The notes under the pieces: model-generated
What the model was told of the DNA's origin: nothing
Database searches by the model: none
The model's input: the letters and a program-made list of their open reading frames with translations, nothing else
Position numbers and translations under genes: made by a program
Shown here: positions 8,878 to 17,924 of the stretch, one piece after another
Numbering within the stretch: the first letter of the stretch is position 1
Layout of the letters: each line of letters starts with the position of its first letter
Assembly (NCBI RefSeq): GCF_025506355.1
Contig: NZ_JANZYP010000013.1
Location: 1 to 64,000, forward strand
Reading direction: 5' to 3'
DNA length: 64,000 nt
Origin: Sphaerisporangium corydalis
GTDB lineage: Bacteria; Actinomycetota; Actinomycetes; Streptosporangiales; Streptosporangiaceae

Positions 8878-10704
8878 GTGCGCATCCACCCTGGCCAGAC
8901 CGACCCCGCGTTGATCCGCAACTTCTGCATCATCGCGCACATCGACCATGGCAAGTCCACGCTTGCCGACCGGATGCTGCAGCTCACCGGCGTGGTCGAA
9001 GGCCGTCAAATGCGCGCGCAGTACCTCGACCGCATGGACATCGAGCGCGAGCGCGGCATCACGATCAAGTCGCAGGCGGTCCGGCTGCCGTGGGACGGCC
9101 ACGTGCTCAACATGATCGACACACCGGGCCACGTCGACTTCACCTACGAGGTCTCCCGCTCCCTGGAGGCCTGCGAGGGCGCGGTCCTGCTCGTGGACGC
9201 CGCCCAGGGCATCGAGGCGCAGACGCTCGCCAACCTCTACCTGGCGATGAGCGCCGACCTGCACATCATCCCGGTGCTCAACAAGATCGACCTGCCCGCC
9301 GCGCAGCCGGACAAGTACGCCGAGGAGATCGCGGGGCTCATCGGCTGCGCCCCCTCCGACGTGCTGCGGGTCTCGGGCAAGACCGGCGTCGGGGTCAAGG
9401 AGCTGCTCGACCACGTCGTCCAGAACGTGCCCGCCCCCGTCGGGGACGCCGACGCGCCCGCGCGGGCGCTGATCTTCGACTCGGTGTACGACACCTACCG
9501 GGGCGTCGTCACCTACGTACGGGTCGTCGACGGGCACCTCTCCAAGCGCGAGCGCACGATCATGATGTCCACCGGCGCCACGCACGAGACCCTGGAGATC
9601 GGCGTCATCTCGCCCGATCCGGTGCCGTCGGTGTCGCTCGGCGTGGGCGAGGTGGGCTACCTCATCACCGGCGTCAAGGACGTGCGCCAGGCGCGCGTCG
9701 GCGACACGGTCACCTCGGTGGTCAAGCCGGCCCTCACGGCGCTCGGCGGGTACGACCACCCGAGGCCGATGGTGTACTCCGGCCTCTACCCGATCGACGG
9801 CGACGACTACCCCGAGCTGCGCGAGGCCCTCGACAAGCTGCGCCTGAACGACGCCGCGCTCGCTTACGAGCCGGAGACCTCCGCCGCGCTCGGGTTCGGC
9901 TTCCGGTGCGGGTTCCTCGGCCTGCTGCACATGGAGATCGTCCGCGAGCGGCTGGAGCGCGAGTTCAACCTGTCGCTGATCTCCACGGCCCCCAACGTCA
10001 TCTACCGGGTGGTCATGGAGGACGGCAAGGAGATCGTCGTCACCAACCCCTCGGAGTTCCCGTCCGGCAAGATCGCCGAGATCCACGAGCCGATGGTGAA
10101 GGCGACGCTGCTCTCGCCCTCCGACCACATCGGCGCGATCATGGAGCTGTGCCAGGGACGGCGCGGCGCGCTGCTCGGCATGGACTACCTCTCCGAGGAC
10201 CGTGTCGAGATCCGCTACACGCTGCCGCTCGGCGAGATCATCTTCGACTTCTTCGACCAGCTCAAGTCGCGGACCCGGGGGTACGCCTCGCTCGACTACG
10301 ACCCCTCGGGCGAGCAGGACGCCGACCTGGTCAAGGTCGACATCCTGCTCCAGGGCGAGGCCGTCGACGCCTTCAGCGCGATCGTCCACCGCGAGAAGGC
10401 CTACGCCTACGGCGTGGAGATGGCCAAGAAGCTCAAGGAGCTCATTCCGAGGCAGCAGTTCGAGGTCCCGATCCAGGCCGCCATCGGCGCCCGCGTGATC
10501 GCCCGCGAGAACATCCGCGCCATCCGCAAGGACGTCCTCGCCAAGTGCTACGGCGGCGACATCAGCCGTAAGCGCAAGCTGCTGGAGAAGCAGAAGGAGG
10601 GCAAGAAGCGCATGAAGATGGTCGGCCGGGTCGAGGTCCCCCAGGAGGCCTTCGTCGCCGCCCTGTCCACCGAGGCCTCCGCCGCCGAGAAGGCCAAGAA
10701 GTAA
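8878..10704 (+). CDS. lepA: Elongation factor 4 (LepA), back-translocating GTPase
   Basis: This 608-residue translational GTPase acts on the ribosome and is thought to rescue or remodel stalled or mistranslocated ribosomes. The N-terminal G domain shows [10 protein letters not shown] (G1), RGITIKSQ (G2), DTPGHVDF (G3) and NKIDLP (G4). Domain II, an EF-G-like domain and the LepA-specific C-terminal domain ([19 protein letters not shown]) follow. The length is normal for LepA. The GTG start at 8878 gives the usual short leader before [16 protein letters not shown]. No strong ribosome-binding site is visible, so translation may be leaderless or weakly initiated. Confidence 0.97.
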   Translation: MRIHPGQTDPALIRNFCIIAHIDHGKSTLADRMLQLTGVVEGRQMRAQYLDRMDIERERGITIKSQAVRLPWDGHVLNMIDTPGHVDFTYEVSRSLEACEGAVLLVDAAQGIEAQTLANLYLAMSADLHIIPVLNKIDLPAAQPDKYAEEIAGLIGCAPSDVLRVSGKTGVGVKELLDHVVQNVPAPVGDADAPARALIFDSVYDTYRGVVTYVRVVDGHLSKRERTIMMSTGATHETLEIGVISPDPVPSVSLGVGEVGYLITGVKDVRQARVGDTVTSVVKPALTALGGYDHPRPMVYSGLYPIDGDDYPELREALDKLRLNDAALAYEPETSAALGFGFRCGFLGLLHMEIVRERLEREFNLSLISTAPNVIYRVVMEDGKEIVVTNPSEFPSGKIAEIHEPMVKATLLSPSDHIGAIMELCQGRRGALLGMDYLSEDRVEIRYTLPLGEIIFDFFDQLKSRTRGYASLDYDPSGEQDADLVKVDILLQGEAVDAFSAIVHREKAYAYGVEMAKKLKELIPRQQFEVPIQAAIGARVIARENIRAIRKDVLAKCYGGDISRKRKLLEKQKEGKKRMKMVGRVEVPQEAFVAALSTEASAAEKAKK

Positions 10705-10718
10705 CGACCCGAACCCGT

Positions 10719-10778
10719 CCGCCCGCCGGGGAGCCGCACGGCCGCCAAGCGGCGGACACGGGCGAACGCGGCGGGCGG
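10719..10778 (+). terminator. GC-rich inverted repeat after lepA, possible terminator
   Basis: CCGCCCGCCG (10719-10728) is complementary to CGGCGGGCGG (10769-10778), and a smaller hairpin lies between them. There is no T tract. It falls in the 136-bp gap between lepA and hemW. Confidence 0.35.
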
Positions 10779-10840
10779 GGGCGGGCACAGCGGACGCGCG
10801 GCGGGCCGGGGCACCCGCGGGGGAGCGGCAGACTGGGGGC

Positions 10841-12058
10841 GTGCCTTCCGTACTTCTCGACGGCGATGCCGTGCCCGCCTCCGGTGAGCTGCCCGCGAGC
10901 GCCCGCGAGGGCCTCGGCGACCGGCCGTTCGGCTTCTACGTCCACGTGCCGTTCTGCGTGACCCGGTGCGGGTACTGCGACTTCAACACCTACACCGCCA
11001 CCGAGCTGGGCCCGGGCGCCTCCCGCGCCGACTACGCCGAGACCGCGATCGAGGAGGTCCGGCTGGCGCGCAGGGTGCTCGGGGACGCCGAGCTCCCGGT
11101 GGAGACCGTGTTCTTCGGCGGCGGCACGCCGACCCTGCTGCCCCCGGGGGACCTGGCCAGGATCCTTCGCGCGATCGGCGAGGAGTTCGGGCTCGCGCCG
11201 GGCGCCGAGGTCACCACCGAGGCCAACCCGGAGTCGGTCGACCCGGCCTACCTCGAAGGGCTCCTGGCGGGGGGCTTCACCCGCGTCAGCTTCGGCATGC
11301 AGAGCGCCAGGGAGCACGTCCTGACCGTCCTGGACCGGCGCCACACCGCGGGCCGCCCCGCCGAGGCCGTACGCGAGGCGCACGCGGCCGGGTTCGCGCA
11401 CGTCAACCTGGACCTGATCTACAGCACGCCCGGCGAGGACGACGACGACTGGCGTGCGTCCCTCGCGGCGGCGATCGAGGCCGGCCCCGACCACGTGTCG
11501 GCGTACTCGCTGATCGTCGAGGAGGGCACCCGGCTGGCCGCGCGGATCCGCAGGGGCGAGCTGCCGATGCCCGACGACGACGTCGCCGCCGACCGCTACC
11601 TCATCGCCGACGCGATGCTCGCGGAGGCCGGGTTCTCCTGGTACGAGGTGTCCAACTGGGCCACCTCCGAGGAGGCCCGGTGCCGCCACAACCTGCTGTA
11701 CTGGACCGGCGGCGACTGGTGGGGCGTCGGCCCGGGCGCGCACGGCCACGTGGGCGGCACCCGCTGGTGGAACGTCAAGCACCCTGCGGCCTACGCCTCG
11801 CGCCTGGCCACGGGATCGTCACCGGGCCACGCCCGCGAGGTGCTGTCGGAGGAGGACCGGCGGATGGAGCGGCTGATGCTGGAGCTGCGGCTCGACTCGG
11901 GCTTCCCGCTCGCCGAGATCGCCCCGTCCGCCCGTACGGCCGTCGCCCAGGCCCTCGGGAACGGCCTCCTGGCCACCGGGCCGTTCGCCTCCGGCCGCGC
12001 CGTCCTCACCCTCAAGGGCCGCCTTCTGGCCGACGCCCTGATCCGTGACCTGACCTGA
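10841..12058 (+). CDS. hemW: Radical SAM heme chaperone HemW (CPO-III-like)
   Basis: This 405-residue cytoplasmic radical SAM protein has the CxxxCxxC cluster-binding motif at C39, C43 and C46. It is followed by FFGGGTPTLL, EANPES and the HemW-type C-terminal region. The [4Fe-4S]/SAM family includes the oxygen-independent coproporphyrinogen oxidase HemN. HemW members are now regarded as heme chaperones, and the short N-terminus without HemN extensions favours HemW. The start is a GTG at 10841. Position downstream of lepA and near DUF3097 and hrcA is the usual actinobacterial context. Confidence 0.92.
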   Translation: MPSVLLDGDAVPASGELPASAREGLGDRPFGFYVHVPFCVTRCGYCDFNTYTATELGPGASRADYAETAIEEVRLARRVLGDAELPVETVFFGGGTPTLLPPGDLARILRAIGEEFGLAPGAEVTTEANPESVDPAYLEGLLAGGFTRVSFGMQSAREHVLTVLDRRHTAGRPAEAVREAHAAGFAHVNLDLIYSTPGEDDDDWRASLAAAIEAGPDHVSAYSLIVEEGTRLAARIRRGELPMPDDDVAADRYLIADAMLAEAGFSWYEVSNWATSEEARCRHNLLYWTGGDWWGVGPGAHGHVGGTRWWNVKHPAAYASRLATGSSPGHAREVLSEEDRRMERLMLELRLDSGFPLAEIAPSARTAVAQALGNGLLATGPFASGRAVLTLKGRLLADALIRDLT

Positions 12059-12094
12059 CCGTGCGGGACGCGCGTGCCGCCTCGCTCACCTACC

Positions 12095-12138
12095 AGGCGC
12101 CGGCGCGGCAGGACCGGGGTGTGGTGAAGCCGGCGCCT
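12095..12138. terminator. Stem-loop between convergent hemW and DUF4870 genes
   Basis: The perfect 10-bp inverted repeat AGGCGCCGGC / GCCGGCGCCT has a 24-nt loop. It lies between two converging stop codons, so it could end transcription from either side. There is no long T run. Confidence 0.45.
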
Positions 12139-12180
12139 TGTGCGGCGGCCGGCCGGTGAGCGTTCGTGACGTGACCCGCT

Positions 12181-13098
12181 CTAGCTGACGAAGCGGATGT
12201 TCATCGCGTAGCGGTAGTTCTCTCCCCGGTTGGCGGCCACCGAGGCCATGATCGCCATGATCAGGGAGCCGATCCACACCACCGGCAGCAGGAGGAAGCC
12301 GATGACGAGGAAGGCCAGCAGGGAGCACACGACGTAGGCGATGAACAGCGTGATCTGGAAGTTCAGCGCCTCGGCCGCCTGGTCGCGGACGTAGGGCGAC
12401 TGGTCCTTCTTGACGAGGTAGATGATCAGCGGGCCGAGGAACGCGGTCAGCAGGCCCAGCAGGTGGGACAGCATCGCCAGCGTCGTGTCGTCGGTGCCGG
12501 GCCGGGGCCCGTACCTCCCGGGCACATGCCGCGCCCCGTACGCCACGTTTCCGAACCCGGGCTGTCCGTAGCCCGGTTGCCCGTAGCCCGGCTGCCCGTG
12601 ACCCGCCGGTCCGTATCCGGGCTGCCCGTACCCCGGTTGCCCGTACCCGGCCTGTCCGTAGCCGGGCTGGTCGTACCCGCCCTGCCCGTACCCCGGCTGG
12701 TCGTACCCCGCCTGCCCGTAGCCGGGCTGCTCGTATGCCCCCTGTCCGTACCCGGGCTGCTCGTAACCGCCCTGTCCGTAGCCGGGCTGCTCATATCCGC
12801 CCTGCCCGTACGCGGGCTGGTCGTACCCGGCCTGTCCGTACGCGGGCTGGTCGTACCCGGCCTGTCCGTACGCGGGCTGGTCGTACCCCGCCTGCCCGTA
12901 CCCGGGCTGCCCGGATTGCCCGTACCCCTGGGAGCCCTGGCCGGCCCGGCCGTACCCCTGGGGGTCGTGATCGGGCCGCCTGTGGCCCGGCGGGGCGTCC
13001 CGGTAGGACCCGTTCACCGGGGGGCGCCCGTTGGGAGAGTCGTACTCCCGGTCGCGCGGCTGGTCGTCGGGACGTCGGTCCCACGGGGTCTCGCTCAT
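12181..13098 (-). CDS. DUF4870 membrane protein with Gly/Tyr/Gln decapeptide repeats
   Basis: This 305-residue protein has two parts. Residues about 50-195 are tandem decapeptides of the [10 protein letters not shown] / [10 protein letters not shown] type, a low-complexity aromatic region. Residues about 200-305 carry a DUF4870 domain ([10 protein letters not shown], then [19 protein letters not shown]) with about three membrane segments, so the repeat tail probably faces the cytoplasm. The ATG at 13098 has a GGAGGAG ribosome-binding site and overlaps the DUF3097 stop by 4 bp. DUF4870 proteins have no established biochemical function. The open frame continues 62 residues upstream, but that stretch is the DUF3097 gene read in another frame. 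Confidence 0.88.
   Translation of the reverse strand: MSETPWDRRPDDQPRDREYDSPNGRPPVNGSYRDAPPGHRRPDHDPQGYGRAGQGSQGYGQSGQPGYGQAGYDQPAYGQAGYDQPAYGQAGYDQPAYGQGGYEQPGYGQGGYEQPGYGQGAYEQPGYGQAGYDQPGYGQGGYDQPGYGQAGYGQPGYGQPGYGPAGHGQPGYGQPGYGQPGFGNVAYGARHVPGRYGPRPGTDDTTLAMLSHLLGLLTAFLGPLIIYLVKKDQSPYVRDQAAEALNFQITLFIAYVVCSLLAFLVIGFLLLPVVWIGSLIMAIMASVAANRGENYRYAMNIRFVS
12550..12960 (-). repeat. 30-bp coding tandem repeats
   Basis: Degenerate 30-bp units encode the GYxQPxYGQx decapeptides of the DUF4870 protein. Blocks such as GGCTGGTCGTACCC and TGTCCGTA recur many times. Variation at third positions indicates an old, selected protein repeat. It is not a CRISPR array because there are no unique spacers. 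Confidence 0.8.
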
Positions 13099-13919
13099 GT
13101 CTCCTCCTCGGTCGTCACGAAGTCGATCAGCTCCTCGACCCGGCCCAGCAGCTCCGGTTCGAGGTCGGCGAACGTGCGGACGGAACCGAGGATGCGCCGC
13201 CAGGCGTCCGCCGGCTCCAGCCGCCAGCCGAGGGCCTGGATCACGCCCTCCTTCCACGGCACGCCACGCGGGACCACCGGCCACGCGGGGATGCCCACCA
13301 CGGCGGGCCGTACCGCCTGCCAGATGTCCACGAACGGGTGCCCGGCGACGAGCACCTGCGGGCTGGACACCTGGGCCGCGATCCGGCTCTCCTTGGACCC
13401 GGGGACCAGATGGTCCACCAGCACCCCGAGCCGCCGTCCCGGCCCCGGCCCGAACTCGGCGACGATCGCGGGCAGGTCGTCGACGCCTTCGAGGTACTCG
13501 ACGACGACGCCCTCCACCCGCAGGTCGTGCCCCCAGACCCTCTCGACGAGGGACGCGTCGTGCACGCCCTCGACGTAGATGCGGCTCTCCCGGGCGACCC
13601 GCGCCCGCAGGCCCTCGACGGCGATGGAGCCCGACGCGCTGCGGGCGGCGGGCCTGTCCACCGGGCCCGGCGGCGGGCGGACGAGCGTCACGGGTCTGCC
13701 CTCGAGGAGGAACGCCGCGGGCGCCAGCGGGAAGAGCCGGCGCCGGCCGAAGCGGTCCTCCAGCGTGACCGCCTCCTTGTCACAGGCGACCACGGCCCCG
13801 CAGAACCCTCCCTCGGCGTCCTCGACCACCAGGTCGAGCTCGGCGGGCACCTGCGGGATCTTCCCGCGCAGCGGCCTCCGCCAGTTCCCGGCGAGCACGT
13901 CGCGTCCGTAGTCCGGCAT
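13095..13919 (-). CDS. DUF3097 family protein
   Basis: This 274-residue protein belongs to the actinobacterial DUF3097 family, which habitually sits beside hemW. Recognisable stretches are DYGRDVLAG at the N-terminus, the acidic-patch segment [16 protein letters not shown] and [15 protein letters not shown]. The VEGVHD block looks Toprim-like, with conserved E and D residues, so a nucleic-acid-related role is possible but unproven. I chose the ATG at 13919 (MPDYGRD). A TTG 18 bp upstream would add six residues. No ribosome-binding site precedes the ATG, which suggests leaderless translation. It overlaps the DUF4870 gene by 4 bp. Confidence 0.85.
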   Translation of the reverse strand: MPDYGRDVLAGNWRRPLRGKIPQVPAELDLVVEDAEGGFCGAVVACDKEAVTLEDRFGRRRLFPLAPAAFLLEGRPVTLVRPPPGPVDRPAARSASGSIAVEGLRARVARESRIYVEGVHDASLVERVWGHDLRVEGVVVEYLEGVDDLPAIVAEFGPGPGRRLGVLVDHLVPGSKESRIAAQVSSPQVLVAGHPFVDIWQAVRPAVVGIPAWPVVPRGVPWKEGVIQALGWRLEPADAWRRILGSVRTFADLEPELLGRVEELIDFVTTEEET

Positions 13920-13940
13920 AACTGGGCACGCTAGCAAAGA

Positions 13941-14777
13941 TCACGCGCCGGGCGGGGTGCCCTGAGGCCACCCGCCGCCGTACGGTGCGGCCGCCTGCCG
14001 CTTGCGGCTCCGGTTGCGCCGGACGAGCACGACGATCGTGACGATGACCGCGAACAGGAACCCGCCGAGCGGGAGGACGATCAGGGAGGCCACCCCTCCG
14101 ACGAGCGTCCCGGCACTGGCGGTCAGCGACTTGCCGACGCCGAACAGGACCTTGTTGTCGCCCTCGGCCTGGCACCCGATGGTGTACGTGCCCGGGGCGG
14201 GGACGCCGATGTTGAACATCAGCTCCCAGACGCGGCCGTTCGCCGAGATCGTCTGCGCGGCCACGGGCCGGGTCAGGGAGGCCTTGCCACCCGAGGCGTC
14301 CTGGGCCAGGCAGGTGACGCTGGTCCCCCCGGGCGCCGAGGTGGTCACGGAGGCGTACAGGACGGGCTTGTCCTTGGGGTCCAGAACGGCGGAGATGGTG
14401 GCGCCGCCCTCGAACGTCTGGGTCGGCGCGAGGTCGTTGACGGTCTTGACCAGGCTGCCGGCGAAGCCCGCGACCCCGAAGCCGATGCAGACGACCGCGA
14501 TGATCCACGCGAGCACGATCCACAGCACGCTGGGCTTCACCGGGACGCGGGCGGGCGGGGCGGCGCCGTACCCCGGCCGCTGCTGGAATCCGGGAGGGGG
14601 CGCGCCGTGGCCGGGGCCGCCGTACCCACCGCCGGGAGGGCCGTACCCGGGAGGGCCGCCGTGACCGGGGGCGCCCGAGGGGGCGTTGTACGAGGGGGGA
14701 CCGTACGGGCCGCCGGGGGAGGGCGACCGCGGCGGCCGGGCGGTCTCGTCGTTCGGACGGGGGTCGTTCTCGGTCAT
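13941..14777 (-). CDS. Membrane protein with Pro/Gly-rich N-terminus, function unknown
   Basis: I do not recognise this 278-residue protein. About 75 residues at the N-terminus are Pro/Gly/Tyr-rich. A membrane segment follows ([18 protein letters not shown]), then an extracytoplasmic beta-rich region of about 110 residues with two cysteines (VTCLAQ and IGCQAE, a likely disulfide). A second membrane segment ([20 protein letters not shown]) precedes a short basic tail. An ATG two codons upstream (14783) is equally possible. No ribosome-binding site is visible. It is transcribed away from hrcA and ends 22 bp before the DUF3097 start, so the three minus-strand genes may be one operon. Confidence 0.75.
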   Translation of the reverse strand: MTENDPRPNDETARPPRSPSPGGPYGPPSYNAPSGAPGHGGPPGYGPPGGGYGGPGHGAPPPGFQQRPGYGAAPPARVPVKPSVLWIVLAWIIAVVCIGFGVAGFAGSLVKTVNDLAPTQTFEGGATISAVLDPKDKPVLYASVTTSAPGGTSVTCLAQDASGGKASLTRPVAAQTISANGRVWELMFNIGVPAPGTYTIGCQAEGDNKVLFGVGKSLTASAGTLVGGVASLIVLPLGGFLFAVIVTIVVLVRRNRSRKRQAAAPYGGGWPQGTPPGA

Positions 14778-14799
14778 AGGCATGATTCTGGGCGTATCA

Positions 14800-14820
14800 A
14801 CTTGCTGTCGGATAGCAAGT
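14800..14820. promoter_or_regulatory. 7-7-7 inverted repeat, candidate operator
   Basis: ACTTGCT and AGCAAGT are separated by 7 bp, just upstream of the minus-strand membrane protein gene. The layout suggests a dimeric repressor site. It resembles but does not match the HspR HAIR element, whose half-sites differ and whose CTTG and CAAG cores lie 13 bp apart rather than 11. Confidence 0.45.
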
Positions 14821-14887
14821 GGCTTGTCTGTGACTGGGCGATGTCCTACGGGTGGGTTATCGCACGCCGCCGACAGGAGCCGTACAC

Positions 14888-14914
14888 TTGGCACTCGGGA
14901 ACACAGAGTGCCAA
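14888..14914. promoter_or_regulatory. CIRCE operator upstream of hrcA
   Basis: TTGGCACTC and GAGTGCCAA form a perfect 9-9-9 inverted repeat. This is the CIRCE layout (consensus TTAGCACTC-N9-GAGTGCTAA) bound by HrcA. A TACACT -10 hexamer (14883-14888) abuts the left half-site, so bound HrcA would block the promoter. It lies 46 bp before the hrcA start, giving direct autoregulation of hrcA-dnaJ. Confidence 0.95.
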
Positions 14915-14960
14915 GCCAGGCGTTTACGCAGGCACGAAACGCAGGCAGGAGGTGAGCACG

Positions 14961-15971
14961 TTGCTCGATGAGCGTAAGCTGGCCGTTCTGCGCGCCGTCG
15001 TCGAGGACTACGTGTCCACCAACGAGCCGGTCGGGTCGAAGGCGCTGGCCGAGCGGCACAACCTGGGGGTCTCCCCGGCCACGGTCCGCAACGACATGGC
15101 CGTGCTCGAGGAGCAGGGGTACATCACCCAGCCGCACACCAGCGCGGGCCGCGTGCCGACCGACAAGGGGTACCGGTTGTTCGTCGACCGGCTGTCCCAG
15201 ATCAAGCCGCTGTCCGGCGCCGAGCGCCGCGCGATCGAGACGTTCCTGGCCGGCGCGGTCGACCTCGACGACGTCGTGACCCGCACGGTGCGGCTGCTCG
15301 CGCAGTTGACCCGGCAGGTCGCGGTGGTGCAGTATCCATCGCTGATCCGTTCCACGGTCCGGCACGTCGAGCTCGTGCCGCTGACCGAGCGGCGGATCAT
15401 GCTGGTGCTGATCACCAACACCGGCCGGGTCGAGCAGCGGGTCGTCGATCTTCCCGATGTGGTGGAGGACGCGCAGGTCGCGCATCTGCGAGCGGTGCTC
15501 AACGCCTGCCTCGACGGATGCCGGCTCAACCGCGTGCCGGAGACGGTGGCCGACCTGCACGAGCGGCTTCCGGAGGAAGACCGGCACGTGGCCACCACGA
15601 TCCTGTCCGTGCTCCTGGAGACCCTGGTGGACCGGCACGACGAGAAGATCGTCTTCGCCGGGGCCGCGAACCTCGCCGGCGACTTCAGCGTCGGCCTGCG
15701 TGAGGTCCTGGAGGCACTGGAGGAGCAGGTCGTGCTGATGCGGCTGCTCGGCGAGGCGAGTGACTCGGCCGCGCTCACGGTGCGCATCGGCTCGGAGAAC
15801 CCCTACTCCGGGCTTCACGGCACCTCGATCGTCGCGGCCGGATACGGTTCGGGCGACAATGAACTGGCCCGGCTGGGAGTGCTGGGCCCGACGCGAATGG
15901 ACTACCCGGTGACAATGGGAGCGGTGCGCGCAGTGGCACGCTATGTCGGCCAGATCCTGGCGGGGTCCTAG
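14961..15971 (+). CDS. hrcA: Heat-inducible transcription repressor HrcA
   Basis: This 336-residue repressor of class I heat-shock genes binds CIRCE elements. The N-terminal winged helix includes [26 protein letters not shown] and the recognition-helix segment [18 protein letters not shown]. The C-terminal HrcA domain ends in the typical [18 protein letters not shown] prefer the TTG at 14961, which lies 8-9 bp after AGGAGG and gives the family-like start MLDERKL. A GTG at 14952 overlaps the ribosome-binding site. A CIRCE lies directly upstream. The stop codon abuts the dnaJ GTG, so hrcA and dnaJ are cotranscribed. Confidence 0.96.
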   Translation: MLDERKLAVLRAVVEDYVSTNEPVGSKALAERHNLGVSPATVRNDMAVLEEQGYITQPHTSAGRVPTDKGYRLFVDRLSQIKPLSGAERRAIETFLAGAVDLDDVVTRTVRLLAQLTRQVAVVQYPSLIRSTVRHVELVPLTERRIMLVLITNTGRVEQRVVDLPDVVEDAQVAHLRAVLNACLDGCRLNRVPETVADLHERLPEEDRHVATTILSVLLETLVDRHDEKIVFAGAANLAGDFSVGLREVLEALEEQVVLMRLLGEASDSAALTVRIGSENPYSGLHGTSIVAAGYGSGDNELARLGVLGPTRMDYPVTMGAVRAVARYVGQILAGS

Positions 15972-17111
15972 GTGGCCCGCGACTATTACGGCATCCTCGG
16001 GGTCCGGCGTGACGCCGGCCAGGACGAGATCAAGAAGGCGTATCGCCGCCTCGCGCGCGAACTCCATCCGGACATCAACCCCGACCCGGAGACGCAGGAA
16101 CGCTTCAAGGAGATCAACCAGGCGTACGAGGTCCTGTCGGACCCGAACAAGCGCCAGATGTTCGATCTCGGCGCCGACCCGTTCGGCGGGGGCGCCCCGG
16201 CGGGGGCCGGTGCCGCCGGGTTCGGCGCGGGCTTCCCGTTCAGCGACATCATGGACGCCTTCTTCGGCGGCGGCGGGGGAGGCAGAGGCCCGCGTTCCCG
16301 GGCCAGGCGCGGCCGCAACGCGACGATCCGGGTCGAGCTCGACCTGTCGGAGTCGGCGTTCGGCACGACGCGCGAGCTGGTGGTGGACACCGCCGTGCTG
16401 TGCGAGGTCTGCCAGGGCTCGGGCGCCGCGTCGGGCACCCACCCCGACACCTGCGACATGTGCCACGGCCGAGGCGAGATCTCGCAGGTCACCCGGTCGT
16501 TCCTCGGCCAGGTGATGACCGCGCGCCCCTGCCCCCAGTGCGGCGGGTTCGGCTCGATCATCCAGCACCCCTGCCAGGAGTGCTCAGGCGACGGGCGCGT
16601 GCGCACGCGCCGCACGATCAAGGTGCGCATCCCCGCCGGCGTCGAGGAGGGCACCCACATCCAGCTCGCCGGCGAGGGCGAGGTCGGCCCCGGCGGCGGC
16701 CCGGCCGGTGACCTGTTCCTGGAGATCGTCGAGCGGCCTCACGAGATCTTCGAGCGGCGCGGCGACGACCTGCACTGCACGGTGCAGATCCCGATGACGG
16801 CGGCGGCCCTCGGCACGATCCTGACCGTGGAGACGCTCGACGGCGCCGAGGAGATCGACGTGCGGCCGGGCACCCAGGCCGGGCACGTCCTGCCGCTGTA
16901 CGGCCGGGGCATCCAGCGGCTCAACGAGACCGGCCGGGGCGACCTGCTGATCCACGTCAACGTGGAGACGCCGACGCGCCTCGACCCGGCCCAGGAGGAA
17001 CTGCTCAAGGAGCTGTCCAAGCTGCGCGGCGAGGAGCGCCCGCCAGGAAAGTTCGCCCCCGGCCAGCAGGGCTTCTTCTCCCGCCTCAGAGACGCCTTCA
17101 ACGGCCGCTGA
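15972..17111 (+). CDS. dnaJ: Chaperone protein DnaJ (Hsp40)
   Basis: This 379-residue co-chaperone stimulates DnaK ATPase activity and delivers substrates. The J domain is at the N-terminus with the HPD triad at residues 32-34. A Gly-rich linker (about 70-105) is followed by four CxxCxGxG zinc motifs (CEVCQGSG, CDMCHGRG, CPQCGGFG, CQECSGDG) and the C-terminal substrate-binding domains. It starts with GTG immediately after the hrcA stop. The hrcA-linked copy usually corresponds to dnaJ2 in Actinobacteria, where a second dnaJ sits with dnaK-grpE outside this window. Confidence 0.96.
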   Translation: MARDYYGILGVRRDAGQDEIKKAYRRLARELHPDINPDPETQERFKEINQAYEVLSDPNKRQMFDLGADPFGGGAPAGAGAAGFGAGFPFSDIMDAFFGGGGGGRGPRSRARRGRNATIRVELDLSESAFGTTRELVVDTAVLCEVCQGSGAASGTHPDTCDMCHGRGEISQVTRSFLGQVMTARPCPQCGGFGSIIQHPCQECSGDGRVRTRRTIKVRIPAGVEEGTHIQLAGEGEVGPGGGPAGDLFLEIVERPHEIFERRGDDLHCTVQIPMTAAALGTILTVETLDGAEEIDVRPGTQAGHVLPLYGRGIQRLNETGRGDLLIHVNVETPTRLDPAQEELLKELSKLRGEERPPGKFAPGQQGFFSRLRDAFNGR

Positions 17112-17189
17112 CCCCGCCCCCGATCCGTCCCCGTGATCGCGGGGCGGTTCGGTTTCGCGGGAGGCGCCGCGCGTGGCTAAGGTCTACGG

Positions 17190-17915
17190 GTGAGCGTCCC
17201 CGTCTTCCTCGCCGACGACCTCTCCGGGGACGAGATCGTCCTGTCCGGTCCCGAGGGGCGCCATGCCGCCACGGTGCGCAGGCTCCGCGCCGGTGAGCGC
17301 GTCGACCTGACCGACGGCAGGGGCGCGGTGGCCGAGAGCGTGGTGCGCGACGTCGCCAAGGACTCGCTCCGCCTCCAGGTGACCGGCCGCCGCTCGCTGC
17401 CCGCCCCCGCCCCGCGCCTGGTGGTCGTCCAGGGCCTGCCCAAGGGCGACAGGGGCGAGCTGGCCGTCGAGATGATGACCGAGGCGGGGGTGGACGTCAT
17501 CGTCCCCTGGGCCGCCGCACGGTGCGTCACGCAGTGGAAGGGCGACCGCGCGGGCAAGGCGCTGGCCCGCTGGAGGTCCACGGCCAGGGAGGCCGGCAAG
17601 CAGGCCCGGCGGTTCCACCTGCCGGAGGTCACCGACCAGGTCACCACGGCCGGGGTGGCGGCCCTGCTGCGGGACGCCGCGGTGGCCGCCGTGCTGCACG
17701 AGGAGGCCGGGGAACCCCTGTCCGGCCTGGAGCTGCCCTCGGCCGGCGACATCGTGGTGGTGATCGGTCCCGAGGGCGGCATCGCCGCCGAGGAGATCGA
17801 GCGGTTCAGGGACTCGGGCGCCCGGCCGGTCCTGCTGGGCCCGACCGTCCTTCGCACGTCGACCGCGGGCGTGGCCGCCGCCGCCGTTCTGCTCACCCGC
17901 TCCGGCCGGTGGTGA
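17190..17915 (+). CDS. rsmE: 16S rRNA (uracil-1498-N3)-methyltransferase RsmE
   Basis: This 241-residue SPOUT-class enzyme methylates U1498 of 16S rRNA using SAM. Diagnostic stretches are the N-terminal RHAATVRRLRAGE and the knotted C-terminal SAM site with VVVIGPEGGIAAEE and LGPTVLRTSTA. The length fits the family. The start is a GTG at 17190, 78 bp after dnaJ. It converges with the minus-strand membrane partner of the sigma factor, only 9 bp away. The hrcA-dnaJ-rsmE order is conserved in Actinobacteria. Confidence 0.94.
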   Translation: MSVPVFLADDLSGDEIVLSGPEGRHAATVRRLRAGERVDLTDGRGAVAESVVRDVAKDSLRLQVTGRRSLPAPAPRLVVVQGLPKGDRGELAVEMMTEAGVDVIVPWAAARCVTQWKGDRAGKALARWRSTAREAGKQARRFHLPEVTDQVTTAGVAALLRDAAVAAVLHEEAGEPLSGLELPSAGDIVVVIGPEGGIAAEEIERFRDSGARPVLLGPTVLRTSTAGVAAAAVLLTRSGRW

Positions 17916-17924
17916 CCCGCGGGG

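Noticed and set aside
12550-12960. Possible CRISPR array
   Set aside because: The 30-bp units are contiguous, degenerate and in frame with a protein repeat; there are no unique spacers and no cas genes.
14800-14820. HspR HAIR operator
   Set aside because: HAIR is CTTGAGT-N7-ACTCAAG. Here half-sites are ACTTGCT/AGCAAGT and the CTTG-CAAG distance is 11 rather than 13 bp.
13941-16568. 875-residue minus-strand protein spanning hrcA
   Set aside because: Only the last 278 residues (from 14777) have protein-like structure. The rest is antisense to hrcA and dnaJ.
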